DNA of 64,000 bases, taken from positions 1,242,501 through 1,306,500 of the forward strand of contig JANJXV010000187.1 in assembly GCA_024803745.1 (NCBI GenBank), written 5' to 3'. The notes under the pieces are model-generated. The model made no database searches. It was not told the origin of the DNA and saw only the letters and a program-made list of their open reading frames with translations. Made by a program: the position numbers and the translations under genes. The stretch's first letter is position 1, and each line of letters starts with the position of its first letter. This document shows, one piece after another, positions 46,430 through 56,024 of the stretch. The DNA comes from Megascapheus bottae (lineage: Eukaryota > Chordata > Mammalia > Rodentia > Geomyidae).

Positions 46430-46690
46430 TCCATCCTTGCACCCTTCCGTTACTTGAAGCTTCTCTCCCTCCCTCTCTCTTGTTCCTCTCTCTCGCCCCC
46501 GTCCTGTTCCCCCTCCATTTTTCTATTTCATTCTCTCTCTACTGAAGTTATCCTGTGTCCTCTCTCCCCTCTGTAGTAAATCTCTCTCTACTTCCTACTA
46601 TACTCTTTTAAGGACCCCTTGGTTGGCTACATAGGAGCTAGTTTTTGTTTGGAGAGTAAGCTTAAGGAATTATCTAATATTCTCCTGTGT
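46430..46690. other. pyrimidine-rich, gene-free stretch
   Basis: 'cttctctccctccctctctcttgttcctctctctcgccccc' and similar C/T-rich sequence. Confidence 0.5.
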
Positions 46691-46856
46691 GTGTTGTGTT
46701 GTGTGTTGAGACTTGAACTCAGGCTTGGGCACTGTCCCTAAGCTTTTTCCTTTTTTTTTTTTTTGCTCAAGGCTAATGCTCTACCACTTGAGCCACAGAT
46801 CTACTTTTGGCTTTTTTTTTTTCAGTAGTTAATTGGAAGTAAGAGTGTCAGGTACG

Positions 46857-47260
46857 GGGCCGGGAGTTTGGCCTACCGGTAGAGTGCTTGCCTAGCATGC
46901 ATGAAGACCCAGGTTCGATTCCTCAGTAATACATACATAGAAAAAAGCTGGAAGTGGTGCTGTAACTCAAGTGGTAGATCACTAGCCTTGAGAAAAAGAC
47001 TAAGGATGGGCCAGGAGTTTGGCCTAGTGGTTAAAGTGCTTGCCTAGCATGCATGAAGACCCGGGTTCAGTTCCTCGGTACCACATGTAGAAAAAAGCCG
47101 AAGTGGTGCTGAGGCTCAAGTGGTAGAGCTCTAGCCTTGAGAAAGTCCAAGGACAGTGCTCAGGCCCTGAGCTCAAGCCCAGGACTGGCAAAAAAAAGAG
47201 AAAAAGACTAAGGACAGTGCTCAGTCCCTGAGTTCAAGCCCCATGACTGGCAAAAAAAAA
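46857..47260 (+). mobile_element. IDL-Geo SINE nested in the antisense SINE
   Basis: The outer IDL-Geo runs 46857-46990 and 47215-47260 ('ggggccgggagtttggcctaccggtagagtgc...', '...gagttcaagccccatgactggc'). Host-side copies of 'gtgtcaggta' / 'gtctcaggta' on either side suggest its target duplication. It is itself interrupted by 47007-47198. Confidence 0.88.
47007..47198 (+). mobile_element. innermost young IDL-Geo SINE (TTAAAGTGC form)
   Basis: A full dimer beginning 'tgggccaggagtttggcctagtggttaaagtgc'. A perfect 16-bp duplication, agaaaaagactaagga, lies at 46991-47006 and 47199-47214. Confidence 0.95.
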
Positions 47261-47521
47261 GTCTCAGGTACTTTCTGCCCAGGATGGTTTTGAACCATAA
47301 GCTACCTGCTGAATTACAGAATGCATACCTGTCCAACGGGCCCGTTAGACTACCTTCTTTCTACATCAGAAAGAAATGTCCCACAAACATCCTTGGAATG
47401 GAAGTGATGGTTTCTGGGTCCATCTTGAGTCTTGGTACAGGACACCAGTAAAGAGAGGAAAATAGGAAAAGACTCTTGTTCCACATCACTGAACCTAAAT
47501 AGAGTTCATGCTGTAGGGACA

Positions 47522-47608
47522 TTAAAATTCTTGTCCTTTTCTTTTCCCCCTCAAGCCTTTTATGACTTCTGATTTCCCATCTGAGCGAGATGATGAAGAA
47601 GAAGCCTC
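47522..47608 (-). other. candidate terminal exon 3 of a minus-strand gene (unproven)
   Basis: A pyrimidine-rich acceptor ('ctgcccgctcttgtctttatag') precedes 28 codons rich in Ser, Lys and Arg (EASSSSSRSDGK... ending KGQEF) and TAA. It enters in phase 0, matching the donor at 47831. Another frame over the same DNA encodes a hydrophobic run followed by basic residues (47361-47666), which could instead be a membrane segment. Confidence 0.22.
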
Positions 47609-47830
47609 CTATAAAGACAAGAGCGGGCAGAGACAAAGCAAGCCCTGAAACTTCTGGGATACACATAAATGCCGGGTGCCTAAGGATGTTTAAATTTCAG
47701 ACAACCAACGATTCTTTTTTTTTCTTTGAGGGCAAGTAGGATCTAAATATTGCATGAAACAGACTTCTTTTGGCAAAATGATTCACAGTCTATCTACAGT
47801 TCAGATCTAACCGGGTATCTTGCACCTTAC

Positions 47831-48094
47831 CTGACATCTCTGCTCTTTTCCTCCATTCGCACCCAGCTGCCAGGTGTGCCAGGGTCTAGACAGCATCTCA
47901 GCTGATGCTGACTCGACTGCAGAGACCATGCCCCGAACCACAGGCCAGACCACGGTGGTTCCGTTGACACTGCGTCCTGACACGCAATCACCTTGGGTTG
48001 TCCATTTCTCAGTGTGTGAAGAGCAGGCATCGAGGGGAACCATCAACCAGCAATCCACCTCATAGACATTGTAGCCCTCCTCTTCCTGGGGACC
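47831..48094 (-). other. candidate exon 2 of a minus-strand gene (unproven)
   Basis: Acceptor 'ctttctccag', 88 open codons, donor 'atgtcag|gtaagg'; phase 0 in and out. The peptide begins GPQEEEGYNVYEVDCWL and contains five cysteines and an N-G-T glycosylation-type site (NGTT), so a secreted or surface product is conceivable. Introns to its neighbours are only 347 and 222 bp. CpGs are retained ('gactcgactgc', 'ggttccgttgac', 'ctgacacgcaatc' on the plus strand). I recognise no family. Confidence 0.25.
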
Positions 48095-48441
48095 CTGGAG
48101 AAAGCAGTGATCTGAATGAGTTCTGAGCAGACTCCCACAGGGGACAGGGACCTGCTTTGGATGGTAGAAGGCAACCATAGGGTCCTTATGAGAATACTAA
48201 TGTCCTCAGACCCCTGCCAAATGAAATCACATGGTGGAGGGTGGGGGACAGGGGCTGGGTGTCTGGCTGGCCTCAACACCTGTGCGGAAATAGCAGCAAT
48301 TCTTCAGGACCTGGAATCCAACTGGAGAGTATGATGAGAGATTGCCTTCAGCAATATAGTGGATTCTAAGACACTGGACCAGCAGCGACATCTCCGGCTA
48401 CTTGATTCCCCAAGCATGGCCTTGCTTCCTCTGTTCCTCAC

Positions 48442-48523
48442 CTTTAGATTTCTTTTCTGCCTAATGCCATCAGCCACCTTTTCTGTCGTCTCTTGTGCCA
48501 CAGAAACTCCGGCTGCTACACTT
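48442..48523 (-). other. candidate exon 1 of a minus-strand gene (unproven)
   Basis: Acceptor 'cattctttccctgcag', then one base completing a codon, 27 open codons (SVAAGVSVAQETTEKVADGI...) and donor 'ctaaag|gtgagg' in phase 0. It joins the next candidate exon without a stop. The other two frames are closed. The peptide is Ala/Val/Glu/Lys-rich and would fit an amphipathic helix. An upstream exon supplying the start codon would be needed and I did not find one. Confidence 0.25.
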
Positions 48524-48599
48524 CTGCAGGGAAAGAATGAATTAAATTATATTACATTGGAGTTTTAGAGAACTTTTGTTTTGTCACAAGTCTAGCTTT

Positions 48600-50075
48600 G
48601 TTGGTTGTTTTTTGTTTGTGTGTGTGTGTGTTGTTGTTGTTTTTAAAATGAAGTCTAGAGAAACATTACCAACCCACATAAGTTTCTTGTTCTCCAGAGC
48701 TGACGACACAGATAAGGAAGCCTAATGTTGATAATGATTGTTCTAGACAAAAGATAGCAGGGAGGATGGAGGGAGGGAGGAAGAGAGAGAGAGAGAGAAA
48801 GAGAGAGAGAATCATAATATTTTTAAAAAGTATGTCATGGGTTGCATTCATTTGGACACAAATAAGAAACCAGGCAGATACCAGGAGACCAGACTGAGTA
48901 TTTTAAGTTTGTCATGCTTGAATAATGGATTATTGTGTGCAGGCTGATGATGGAATAATTCCACCAATCCCAACACTCTCCCCACCACCACCAGAAAAAA
49001 AAAATCATGCACTTTTCCCCTGCTGCCAAATACACAAAGAAAGCAGGACACCAGAATGAAATCTGTGCCGTAGGGAAGGAGTCCATTTCCTTCTCCTCTT
49101 GGGACTTCTCAGCAGGTAAATATTGATTACATTTTCCCAGTACCTCGAGCCATTATTTCTGATATGGCCACCTGCTCCCAGATATGAATTCCACATACCC
49201 ACCCTCTGCCCCTCCCCCAAGGTCTCCATAAGGATAGCACATCAACTGAGGAGAAAATTCTTTTTTTCTCCTGAAGAAGCTTGGCAAGAAAGACCTCTAA
49301 TTAGGAGCATTTAATCCCTGTCTCTAATACTTGTTTCCTCAGAAAATGACAACACGTGTCCACCCCGCAGATCGTTCTTCACCTCACACCACACCTGACG
49401 TTTGACAAGACAGGGACACCAGGCGAGGCCCAGAAGGTAGGACCAGGCTGGAAGACAACAGTGTCAAAGGCCTGGCACTTTTTGGTTCTCAGATGAATTA
49501 TTGATGTCGCCTCAGGGATTTGTGGAGCGGCAGCGGTGGCAGGGGTGAGGAGACGGCTGGTGGTTTGTCCTGGAATTGGCACAAGGGCTGGTAATTAAGC
49601 CTGCTGACACTTCCAGGGTACCAATACTACTGCCAGCTGGCTGTCAAGTGCCCACCGTCTGATCCTGCCATCCACAGGAATACATTGTGGGCAAGATTTA
49701 TGCACGGCCGTCTGTGGACGTCTGTCTCCTGACACTAGCTCTGTGGTCATGAGGGGGTGGGAGTGTTGGCTGTGTATGGCCTCAGCGAACCCTCCAGCTG
49801 CTGAGTCTAAGTGCTAGCCCAGCTTCCAAGAGCATGTAGTAAAATTCCACTGCAGAAGGCAGGCCATGGAAGGAATGGTTCTGCTCTAGGTTGGGTTCCA
49901 CTCAGCACCATAGAGCCAGCACCCTAGAATTACTCCACACCTGCAAGGCTGCATTTATCCACTAGCTCCATCTGCTGCTGGGTGACTTCCAGGGACGTTC
50001 ACTCTGGACGCTGCCAGCTCGTCCTTCACCCTGAGCATCTGCCTGCAGGACAGAAGAGCCCTCAAGAAGACAGCT
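48600..50075. other. gene-free; short GT and GA repeats
   Basis: GT-rich run at 48617-48642 and GGGA/GA run at 48766-48812. 49490-49620 is unique with CpGs ('ttgatgtcgcctcaggg', 'tggagcggcagcgg', 'gagacggctgg') and the word 'ggctggtaattaagcctgc'; it may be conserved. No exon is supported. Confidence 0.35.
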
Positions 50076-50078
50076 GCC

Positions 50079-50229
50079 TAGTGGTAGAGTGCTTGCCTAG
50101 CATGCATGAAGCCCTGGGTTTGATTCCACATACATAGAAAAGGCCAGAAATGGTGCTATGACCCAAGTGGTAGAGCATTAGCCTTGAGAAAGCTCAAGGA
50201 CAATGCCCAGGCCCAGGACTGGCCAAAAA
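50079..50229 (+). mobile_element. 5'-truncated IDL-Geo SINE
   Basis: Begins at 'gcctagtggtagagtgcttgcctagcatgcatgaagcc', through 'gacccaagtggtagagcattagccttgag', to 'cccaggactggcc'. Confidence 0.87.
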
Positions 50230-50279
50230 GAAAGAAAACTAAAAAAGGAACCAATAGCCAACACTAGGTGACTGTGATT

Positions 50280-50520
50280 AGTTAAGCATGCTCTATGCAT
50301 CCATCCAATGAAATACAACTCAGTCAAGAAGACTGAGTATATATGTGCAAGCATTGAAGAAAAGTTATTGATTTGAAAAAATAGATCACAAAGTTGTATA
50401 TTCCATACTATGATTATGTCCAGTGGGGTTTCAAATATATTGAGGGGGATGCTATTCCTGTGTCATTTCATTTTCTCACCTCTAATTTTATAAAAGGTTC
50501 AATTCTGGGGTTTAAGAAAC
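50280..50520 (+). repeat. possible L1M 3' fragment
   Basis: 'ccaatgaaatacaactcagtcaagaagactgag', 'cacaaagttgtatattccatactatgattatg' and 'gatgctattcctgtgtcatttc' follow L1M 3' text. Confidence 0.45.
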
Positions 50521-50698
50521 TCAATAACACAATGAATTCTCTTTTCAGTACCATGAATTACCTTTTCACTTGGATTGCAAGAAAGACACTCATATAACTG
50601 AGATTGACCTCAGGAGAGCAGAGAGAAAGGGAGAATTGATGACTGGTTTTTCCTCCCCTGCCCTTGCCTATTTGTTTACTTTGTTATTTGTTTCTTTA

Positions 50699-50902
50699 TT
50701 TAGAACCAGGGTTTAAACTCAGGGCCTTGGACTCACTTCACTTGCTTGTTTGACTGACACTCCAACTCAAGCTAAGCCTCCAGCCTGACTTCTTCCTGAA
50801 TATTTTGAAGATGGAGTCTCACGGGCTTTTTAGTCTGGATTGGGCTCATAACACAATCCTCTGAGTTCAGCCTCCTGAGTAAGCGCGAGCTGCCAGTAGC
50901 CA
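50699..50902 (-). mobile_element. degraded antisense B1-like SINE
   Basis: 'agggtttaaactcagggccttgg' to 'cagcctcctgagtaagcgcgagctgcc'. It is strongly diverged, with the middle replaced. Confidence 0.65.
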
Positions 50903-50904
50903 AC

Positions 50905-51714
50905 TGGTTCTTTCTTTGCACTGTTTCTCCCCTCTGACCTTGGCTTTTTTTGTTTGGATGGACCCCTCCATCTTGCCACCCTCCACCACGCTCACCCCCA
51001 ATTCTGTGTAATTTCCAATTTCATTCAGAAAGGAAAGCCAGGATGTCAAACTTCAAACTAAGAGGTGCTCTATGTTTCACACTCATTGATAATCTTTCCC
51101 AGTGTACAGTTCATTTGAGGCACCCCAATTCCTTTCCTCTGGTCTGCTGTCAGCTCTGTCCTGAAGAGTTAACGCTCTTTTTGAAATAGAGTCAAAGATA
51201 GTTGGGCCCAAAAGAAGATAAGCATATGTTTGTGCAAGCTGGAAAATTGTCCTATATGGAACAGAGTCAAAATAAATCAATAAAAGCAGTTTCGGGCAGG
51301 CACGACAAAGAAAAAAACTGTTAATTACTAGTATTACCATTGATAGCTATTCATTTGAGACTTTTGTTCAGTAAAGGCAATTGTTTGCTCCTGTTATATA
51401 ACCAAAATCAAGAGAATTTACAAAGAACGAGAGAGGGGGAAAAATCTTCTCAGCTGAAACTCAGACAAAAGCCTTGAAGGGAAAATGAGACAAGCGATAT
51501 TTTCTGGGGATTTACTGAGACAAATCAGCTCAGAAAAGACACAAACCTGTTCGTTTCATCCCAACACCATCCATTCTCGTCTGGTTTTATTCCTTGCATA
51601 TAAATTTCAAGTTTGAAAGGACCCAGATATAGAACCTTTTAAGATACTTCTCCACATTGAAAAGATTTCCTCCTTCTCAAAAGGGATTTTTGTTCTTAGC
51701 CGAATCCTTTGAAA

Positions 51715-51753
<39 letters not shown>

Positions 51754-52135
51754 TATAATTACACATACACATACACAGCCAAATCCTGAAGATCTCTATA
51801 GTCCCAAAGACCTGAGTTCAATATCTATTTCTACTCCAACAAGGCTCCATGACAGTTGACAGTTTGCAAAGGGTTGTCTGAACATCTCTGCTCCTGTGTA
51901 AAGTGAAGATAATACCCACCCACAGAACCATGCCCATCTAATCCTGCTTGAGGCCCTCCAGCTCTCAGCGTCCAGTCAGAGACAGGAAGTGACTTGAGCA
52001 TGTCAAACAGAACTATAATGTAGGGGAACTGTTACATAAATAATAAAAGACCTAAGTCCCGAACAGAACCATGAGGCAACTCCGTGTTGGTGAAATAGCT
52101 CTGCAAGTCTAGTTAGAGGTTGTAAAGATTCCATG
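50905..52135. other. gene-free; (AT)n at 51719-51759, possible conserved element at 51180-51430
   Basis: 51180-51430 is unique with words such as 'ctgttaattactagtattacc' and 'aaaggcaattgtttgctcc', of the type common in developmental enhancers. An AT dinucleotide array follows. No exon recognised. Confidence 0.35.
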
Positions 52136-52153
52136 GGAAAGCATAGCAATTCT

Positions 52154-52532
52154 TTTTTTTTTGCATTTTTTTATTGTAATTAGTAAAAGGGTTACATGAT
52201 ATTTGCCAGATAGAAGGTGCATTAATTCACGTACATTGATACCCTTTCACATGTCTTGGTACCCATTTCCCTACCCCCCACCTGTCTTGGTTTTCCCCCC
52301 TTCCCTATCAAATAACCAAATACAAATAAATTCAATATATCAGATAACAAAGTGAGATACTATAACAATATGAGATAACCAAGGGACAGCAAAGGAGATG
52401 AGAGACAACATAGTACATTAAGGACAACAATTATTCGTTATATGGCTTTTGTTTCAATATCCTGGAGGTCCTTTCAATTAGCTTCATACTATATGGCCTT
52501 ATGTATCAAGGTTTTGCTCTATTGCAAATCTC
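52154..52532 (-). mobile_element. severely 5'-truncated L1 (3' UTR only)
   Basis: Same 3' UTR as the 28-kb copy ('ccagatagaaggtgcattaattcacgtacattgataccc', 'ttatatggcttttgtttcaatatcc'), with a single copy of the unit duplicated there. Flanks aaagcatagcaattct (52138-52153) and aaagcatagtaattct (52533-52548) differ by one base. Confidence 0.93.
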
Positions 52533-52552
52533 AAAGCATAGTAATTCTAAAT

Positions 52553-52742
52553 AAAGACTGGGGATGTCACTCCAGTAGAGTGTTTGCATAACAACTGCAG
52601 GGTCCTGAGTTCAAGCCCCAAACTCAATTTTGAGTTCAATTTTGCTGGTTCTGGGGCTTGAACTCAGGGCCTGGGCTCTGTCCCTGAGCCTCTTTGTGCT
52701 CAAGGATAGTGCTCTACCACTTGAGCCACAGCACCACTCCCT
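52553..52742. mobile_element. ID-like monomer (+) beside an antisense Geo monomer
   Basis: 'ggggatgtcactccagtagagtgtttgcataac...gtcctgagttcaagcccc' (52556-52618, plus) and 'ggggcttgaactcagggcctgggctctgtccc...ctaccacttgagccacagcacc' (52651-52736, minus) face each other and could pair as an inverted repeat over the B-box-like 'gagttcaagccc' stretch. Confidence 0.75.
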
Positions 52743-52749
52743 CGAGGGA

Positions 52750-53130
52750 TATTCTTATATAGTTTCAGCACCCAGAAGAGCCATAGAGCTTTTCCTTCTA
52801 GAAACCAGAAAGACAGTGGGGTCATATTGGCCATCTTTGATCACATGACCTCCCTGGACCAATCCCATAGATGCAGAGAAATGGACTGGATTGGTATATC
52901 TATCTGCCTGTGGATCAGATTGATCTCTATCCAAACCACCTGGACTAAAATAATAGTAATAATAACAACAGCAGCAACTATCACCATCATCAAAGTAGTA
53001 TTAACCGAAAGGGAAGGAAAGAGATCCTAAGAGGTAAACTAAGAGGTGTCAACCTTCACCAAGACAAAAAACAAGTAACTCTTTTTGATCATAATTTACT
53101 TGAATATTTAATATTTTACTACTTTTCAGA
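52750..53130. other. gene-free unique DNA
   Basis: Nothing recognised. A short AAT/CAN-type simple stretch lies at 52948-52995. Confidence 0.45.
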
Positions 53131-53134
53131 GAAT

Positions 53135-53240
53135 AGTATCTCTAGTGCACAAATGAGAATAGCAAAGTTGCAAGAGTTTAAGGAAGTTACCCAAGGTCCC
53201 AGAGTTGGAAAATGGTTGTGCTTAGGCTTGAACCCACCAC
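53135..53240 (-). repeat. MIR SINE fragment
   Basis: 'acaaatgagaatagcaaagttgcaagagtttaaggaagttacccaaggtcccagagttggaaaatgg' is an antisense MIR core. Confidence 0.7.
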
Positions 53241-53506
53241 ATGTCTCTACTATTAAAACTCATGTCTCTTCTTTTACACCATGCTGGTATCTTACTGAGT
53301 AGCAAGCATGGAGCATGAAATAATCCAAAGTGATTGCTTGGGGGCCAGTGAATGTCTTAATCTTCACTGTTAAATACTAAAATCTGCATGTGCACGTGTG
53401 CTCATTTCCTGGTGTCATAAATTGAATATTCACTCCCTTCCATTTCCCATTAAAACATAGCATGAATTAAAGGGTTTCATTTTCATCACTCAAATAGAGA
53501 CCTTAA

Positions 53507-53770
53507 GCCCCATGCTGGAGGCTTACCCCTGTAATCCTAGCTACTCAGGAAGCTGAGATATGAGGATCATGGTTCAAAGCCAGCCTGAGATATGAGGATC
53601 ATGGTCTGGAAAGTCCATGAAGCTCTTATCTCCAATTAACCAACAAAAACCTGGAAGTGGAGCTGTGACTCAAGTGGTAGAATGCTAGCCTTCAACAATT
53701 TAAAAAAAAAAAAGCAGCTCAGGAACAGTGCCCAGGCCCTGAGTTCAAGGCCCAGTACTGGCACAAATAA
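53507..53770 (+). mobile_element. B1-like/Geo SINE with an internal duplication
   Basis: 'ggcttacccctgtaatcctagctactcagg' to 'gtgactcaagtggtagaatgctagcc' and 'ctgagttcaaggcccagtactggcac'. The word 'gagatatgaggatcatggt' occurs twice in the left half. The tail has become (AAT)n. Confidence 0.88.
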
Positions 53771-53802
53771 TAATAAAATAATAATAATAATAATAATAAT
53801 AG
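53766..53802 (+). repeat. (AAT)n microsatellite at a SINE tail
   Basis: About 11 AAT units with one interruption, immediately 3' of the SINE. Confidence 0.95.
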
Positions 53803-53915
53803 TTTATCCTTTACCGATTGATGGATCTCACACATACTTAGAACTCCAACTACCTGGTCCTCAACCCAATGAAGTTACAGGGTTTGCTCTAAGAGTGTAA
53901 AACTTGAGTCATGGC

Positions 53916-54827
53916 ATCTCTGGTCATAAAAGAAATGCAAATCAAAACAACTTTAAGATTCCACCTCACTCCATTTAGAATGGCTAGGATCAAGAAATCT
54001 AATAATAACAGATGCTGGAGGGGAGGTGGACAGGAGGGATCACTACTACACTGTTGGTGGGAGTGCAAACTTGTTCAACCTCTATGGAAAGCAGTATGGC
54101 AGTTCCTCAAAAGACTAAATATAGAGCTCCCCTATGACCCAGCAATTCCACTACTTGGCATTTACCAATCGTCCAGAAACAAGGACCTACTAAATCCACT
54201 AGCACAACAATGTTCATTGCAGCACTATTCACCATAGCAAAGATATGGAACCAACCCAGATGTCCCTCAGTTGATGAGTGGATCAACAAGATGTGGTATT
54301 TATACACAATGGAATTCTATGGTGCTCTCAGAAAGAATGACATCACCCATTTGTAAGGAAATGGAAAGACTTAGAAAAAAATCATATTAAGTGAAGGAAG
54401 CCAGACTCAAAGGAACATAGGCTCAATGGTTTCCCTCATTTACAATAATCAGTAGAAACCTTGGGCTCTCCTAGGAGAGGTTCACAATAGAGCAAAACCT
54501 AGATACATAAGGCCATACAGTATGATGCTAAATGAAAGGATCTCTAGGATATAGAAACAGAAGCCATATAATGAGTGATTGTTGTCCTTTTGCTGTCCCT
54601 TTATCTCATATTGTTACAATATTTCACCTTGTTATCTGATATATTTTATATACGCTTAATTGAAATAGGAGAGGGAAGGGGGAAAATCAAGATGTATGGG
54701 GAGAGGGGGAGGGAAATGGGAACCATGACATGAGAAAGGGTATCAATATTTATGAAGTAATGTACCTTCTATCTGATGAATATAATGTAACCCTTCTATT
54801 AATTACAATAAAAATATATGAAAAAAA
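53916..54827 (+). mobile_element. 5'-truncated L1: ORF2 C-terminus plus 3' UTR
   Basis: The reading frame at 53911-54237 shows [20 protein letters not shown] and LNIELPYDPAIPLLGIY, then shifts frame near 54160-54200, after which the conserved 'ttcattgcagcactattcaccatagc' (FIAALFTIA) continues in another frame. 3' UTR to 'aataaaaatatatgaaaaaaa'. A perfect 12-bp duplication, ttgagtcatggc, lies at 53904-53915 and 54828-54839. It is inactive. Confidence 0.95.
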
Positions 54828-54839
54828 TTGAGTCATGGC

Positions 54840-55920
54840 CAGGCTTCCTCCAGGTCCTTCAGAAGTGAAACTCCAGTTGTTCAGGTCTATCACCTTTCTT
54901 GAGTACATTTCCCCTCAGTCATTTACTGTGATCCGATACCCCAAGGACCCTTGTTCAGAAATGGCAGGGCGCTGTCACTGCCAACTGCAGGGAGAGCTCC
55001 TTCCTATAGCTGTTACAGGCCCCCTTGTCTCCTTCCTGCATCTGCACTTGGGACCACAAGAGGCAACGTGCACAATGGCAATCTCTTAATAGGATTATAT
55101 CTTTTTCTGCACATCCCATCTCTAGGGATTATTGTCATTTGTCTCCTGCAAATGACAATCCAGCTTCTCCGGGCTCCCTGGTTGCTGGGGGAGAAATGTT
55201 ACCGCACAGCTTGTGTCGGATGATGTTTTATAATCATAGCAGAAATCCAATATTAATAGAACTGTCTGGGTAAAAAGGTGCGTGCGCTGTTTGTGGAGCC
55301 ACACGGGTATCCCTGATGTCTGGAAACACCCCTCCCCCGCGATTTCTTTACTCTGGCATTTCTCCTGTAGACATAAAATTTTAAATCAAGTTGGACCACA
55401 GGCACATATGGGACTATTATGAGGACATCCTGCTTACTCTCCCACAGACACTTTGCACTGCCAACCCTTCATAATGCTCAATGGTGTTTACCATTTTTCC
55501 TAAGATACCCTTCTTTTTAATCCCTGCTTGTCCAAACACATCCTCCTCCGATTGCCTTCCGAGAGCACCTCACTCCGCAATGGTGTTTGACTTCCTGGTG
55601 GCAATGAGTCTCCAACTCCTTTGTGACCATTGCCTGTATTTTTCGCCTGAACCTCTTTTAACCGCTCACAATTATGGGGGCAGGGGGAGTCAAGGTCCTG
55701 GCCCTTGATCTAAACTTCATCCTAACTTAGAAAAGAATGGGGGCTGAGAAGGATGAAAATGTTCCCCTCTCTCTATTAGTCCCCTCAAACACCCCTCACC
55801 CCCAACCACCCAGCTGGGGGGACTATTACACTCCTCCCAAAAGAGTGGCCCACACAGCCACGGTTATAGCAAGAGCTCTTGAGAGTAGTAGTGGGGCTGG
55901 CCCACAGATCTCACACTAAG
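54840..55920. other. gene-free; possible conserved element at 55090-55330
   Basis: 55090-55330 is unique ('ggatgatgttttataatcatagcagaaatccaatattaatag', 'aaaggtgcgtgcgctg'), with the texture of conserved non-coding DNA. Overlapping plus-strand frames at 54835-55273 lack domains. Confidence 0.3.
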
Positions 55921-55929
55921 AGAATGGGG

Positions 55930-56020
55930 TTTGTTGTTCTGTTTCCCTGAAAAGAAAGAGAGGGTCAGAGAGGTTACTGGTTTGCCCAAGATCACTGAAA
56001 GGGAAAACCACCATTAGAAA
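55930..56020 (-). repeat. MIR SINE fragment
   Basis: 'gagggtcagagaggttactggtttgcccaagatcactgaaaggg' is an antisense MIR core. Confidence 0.65.
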
Positions 56021-56024
56021 TCCT

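Larger units (their letters stand above)
46695..47338 (-). mobile_element. antisense B1-like/Geo SINE, interrupted
   Basis: The right half lies at 46708-46845 ('gagacttgaactcaggcttggg...ctctaccacttgagccacagatc'). The left half resumes after the insertion at 47262-47338 ('tttctgcccaggatggttttgaacc'). It is split by 46857-47260. Confidence 0.85.
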
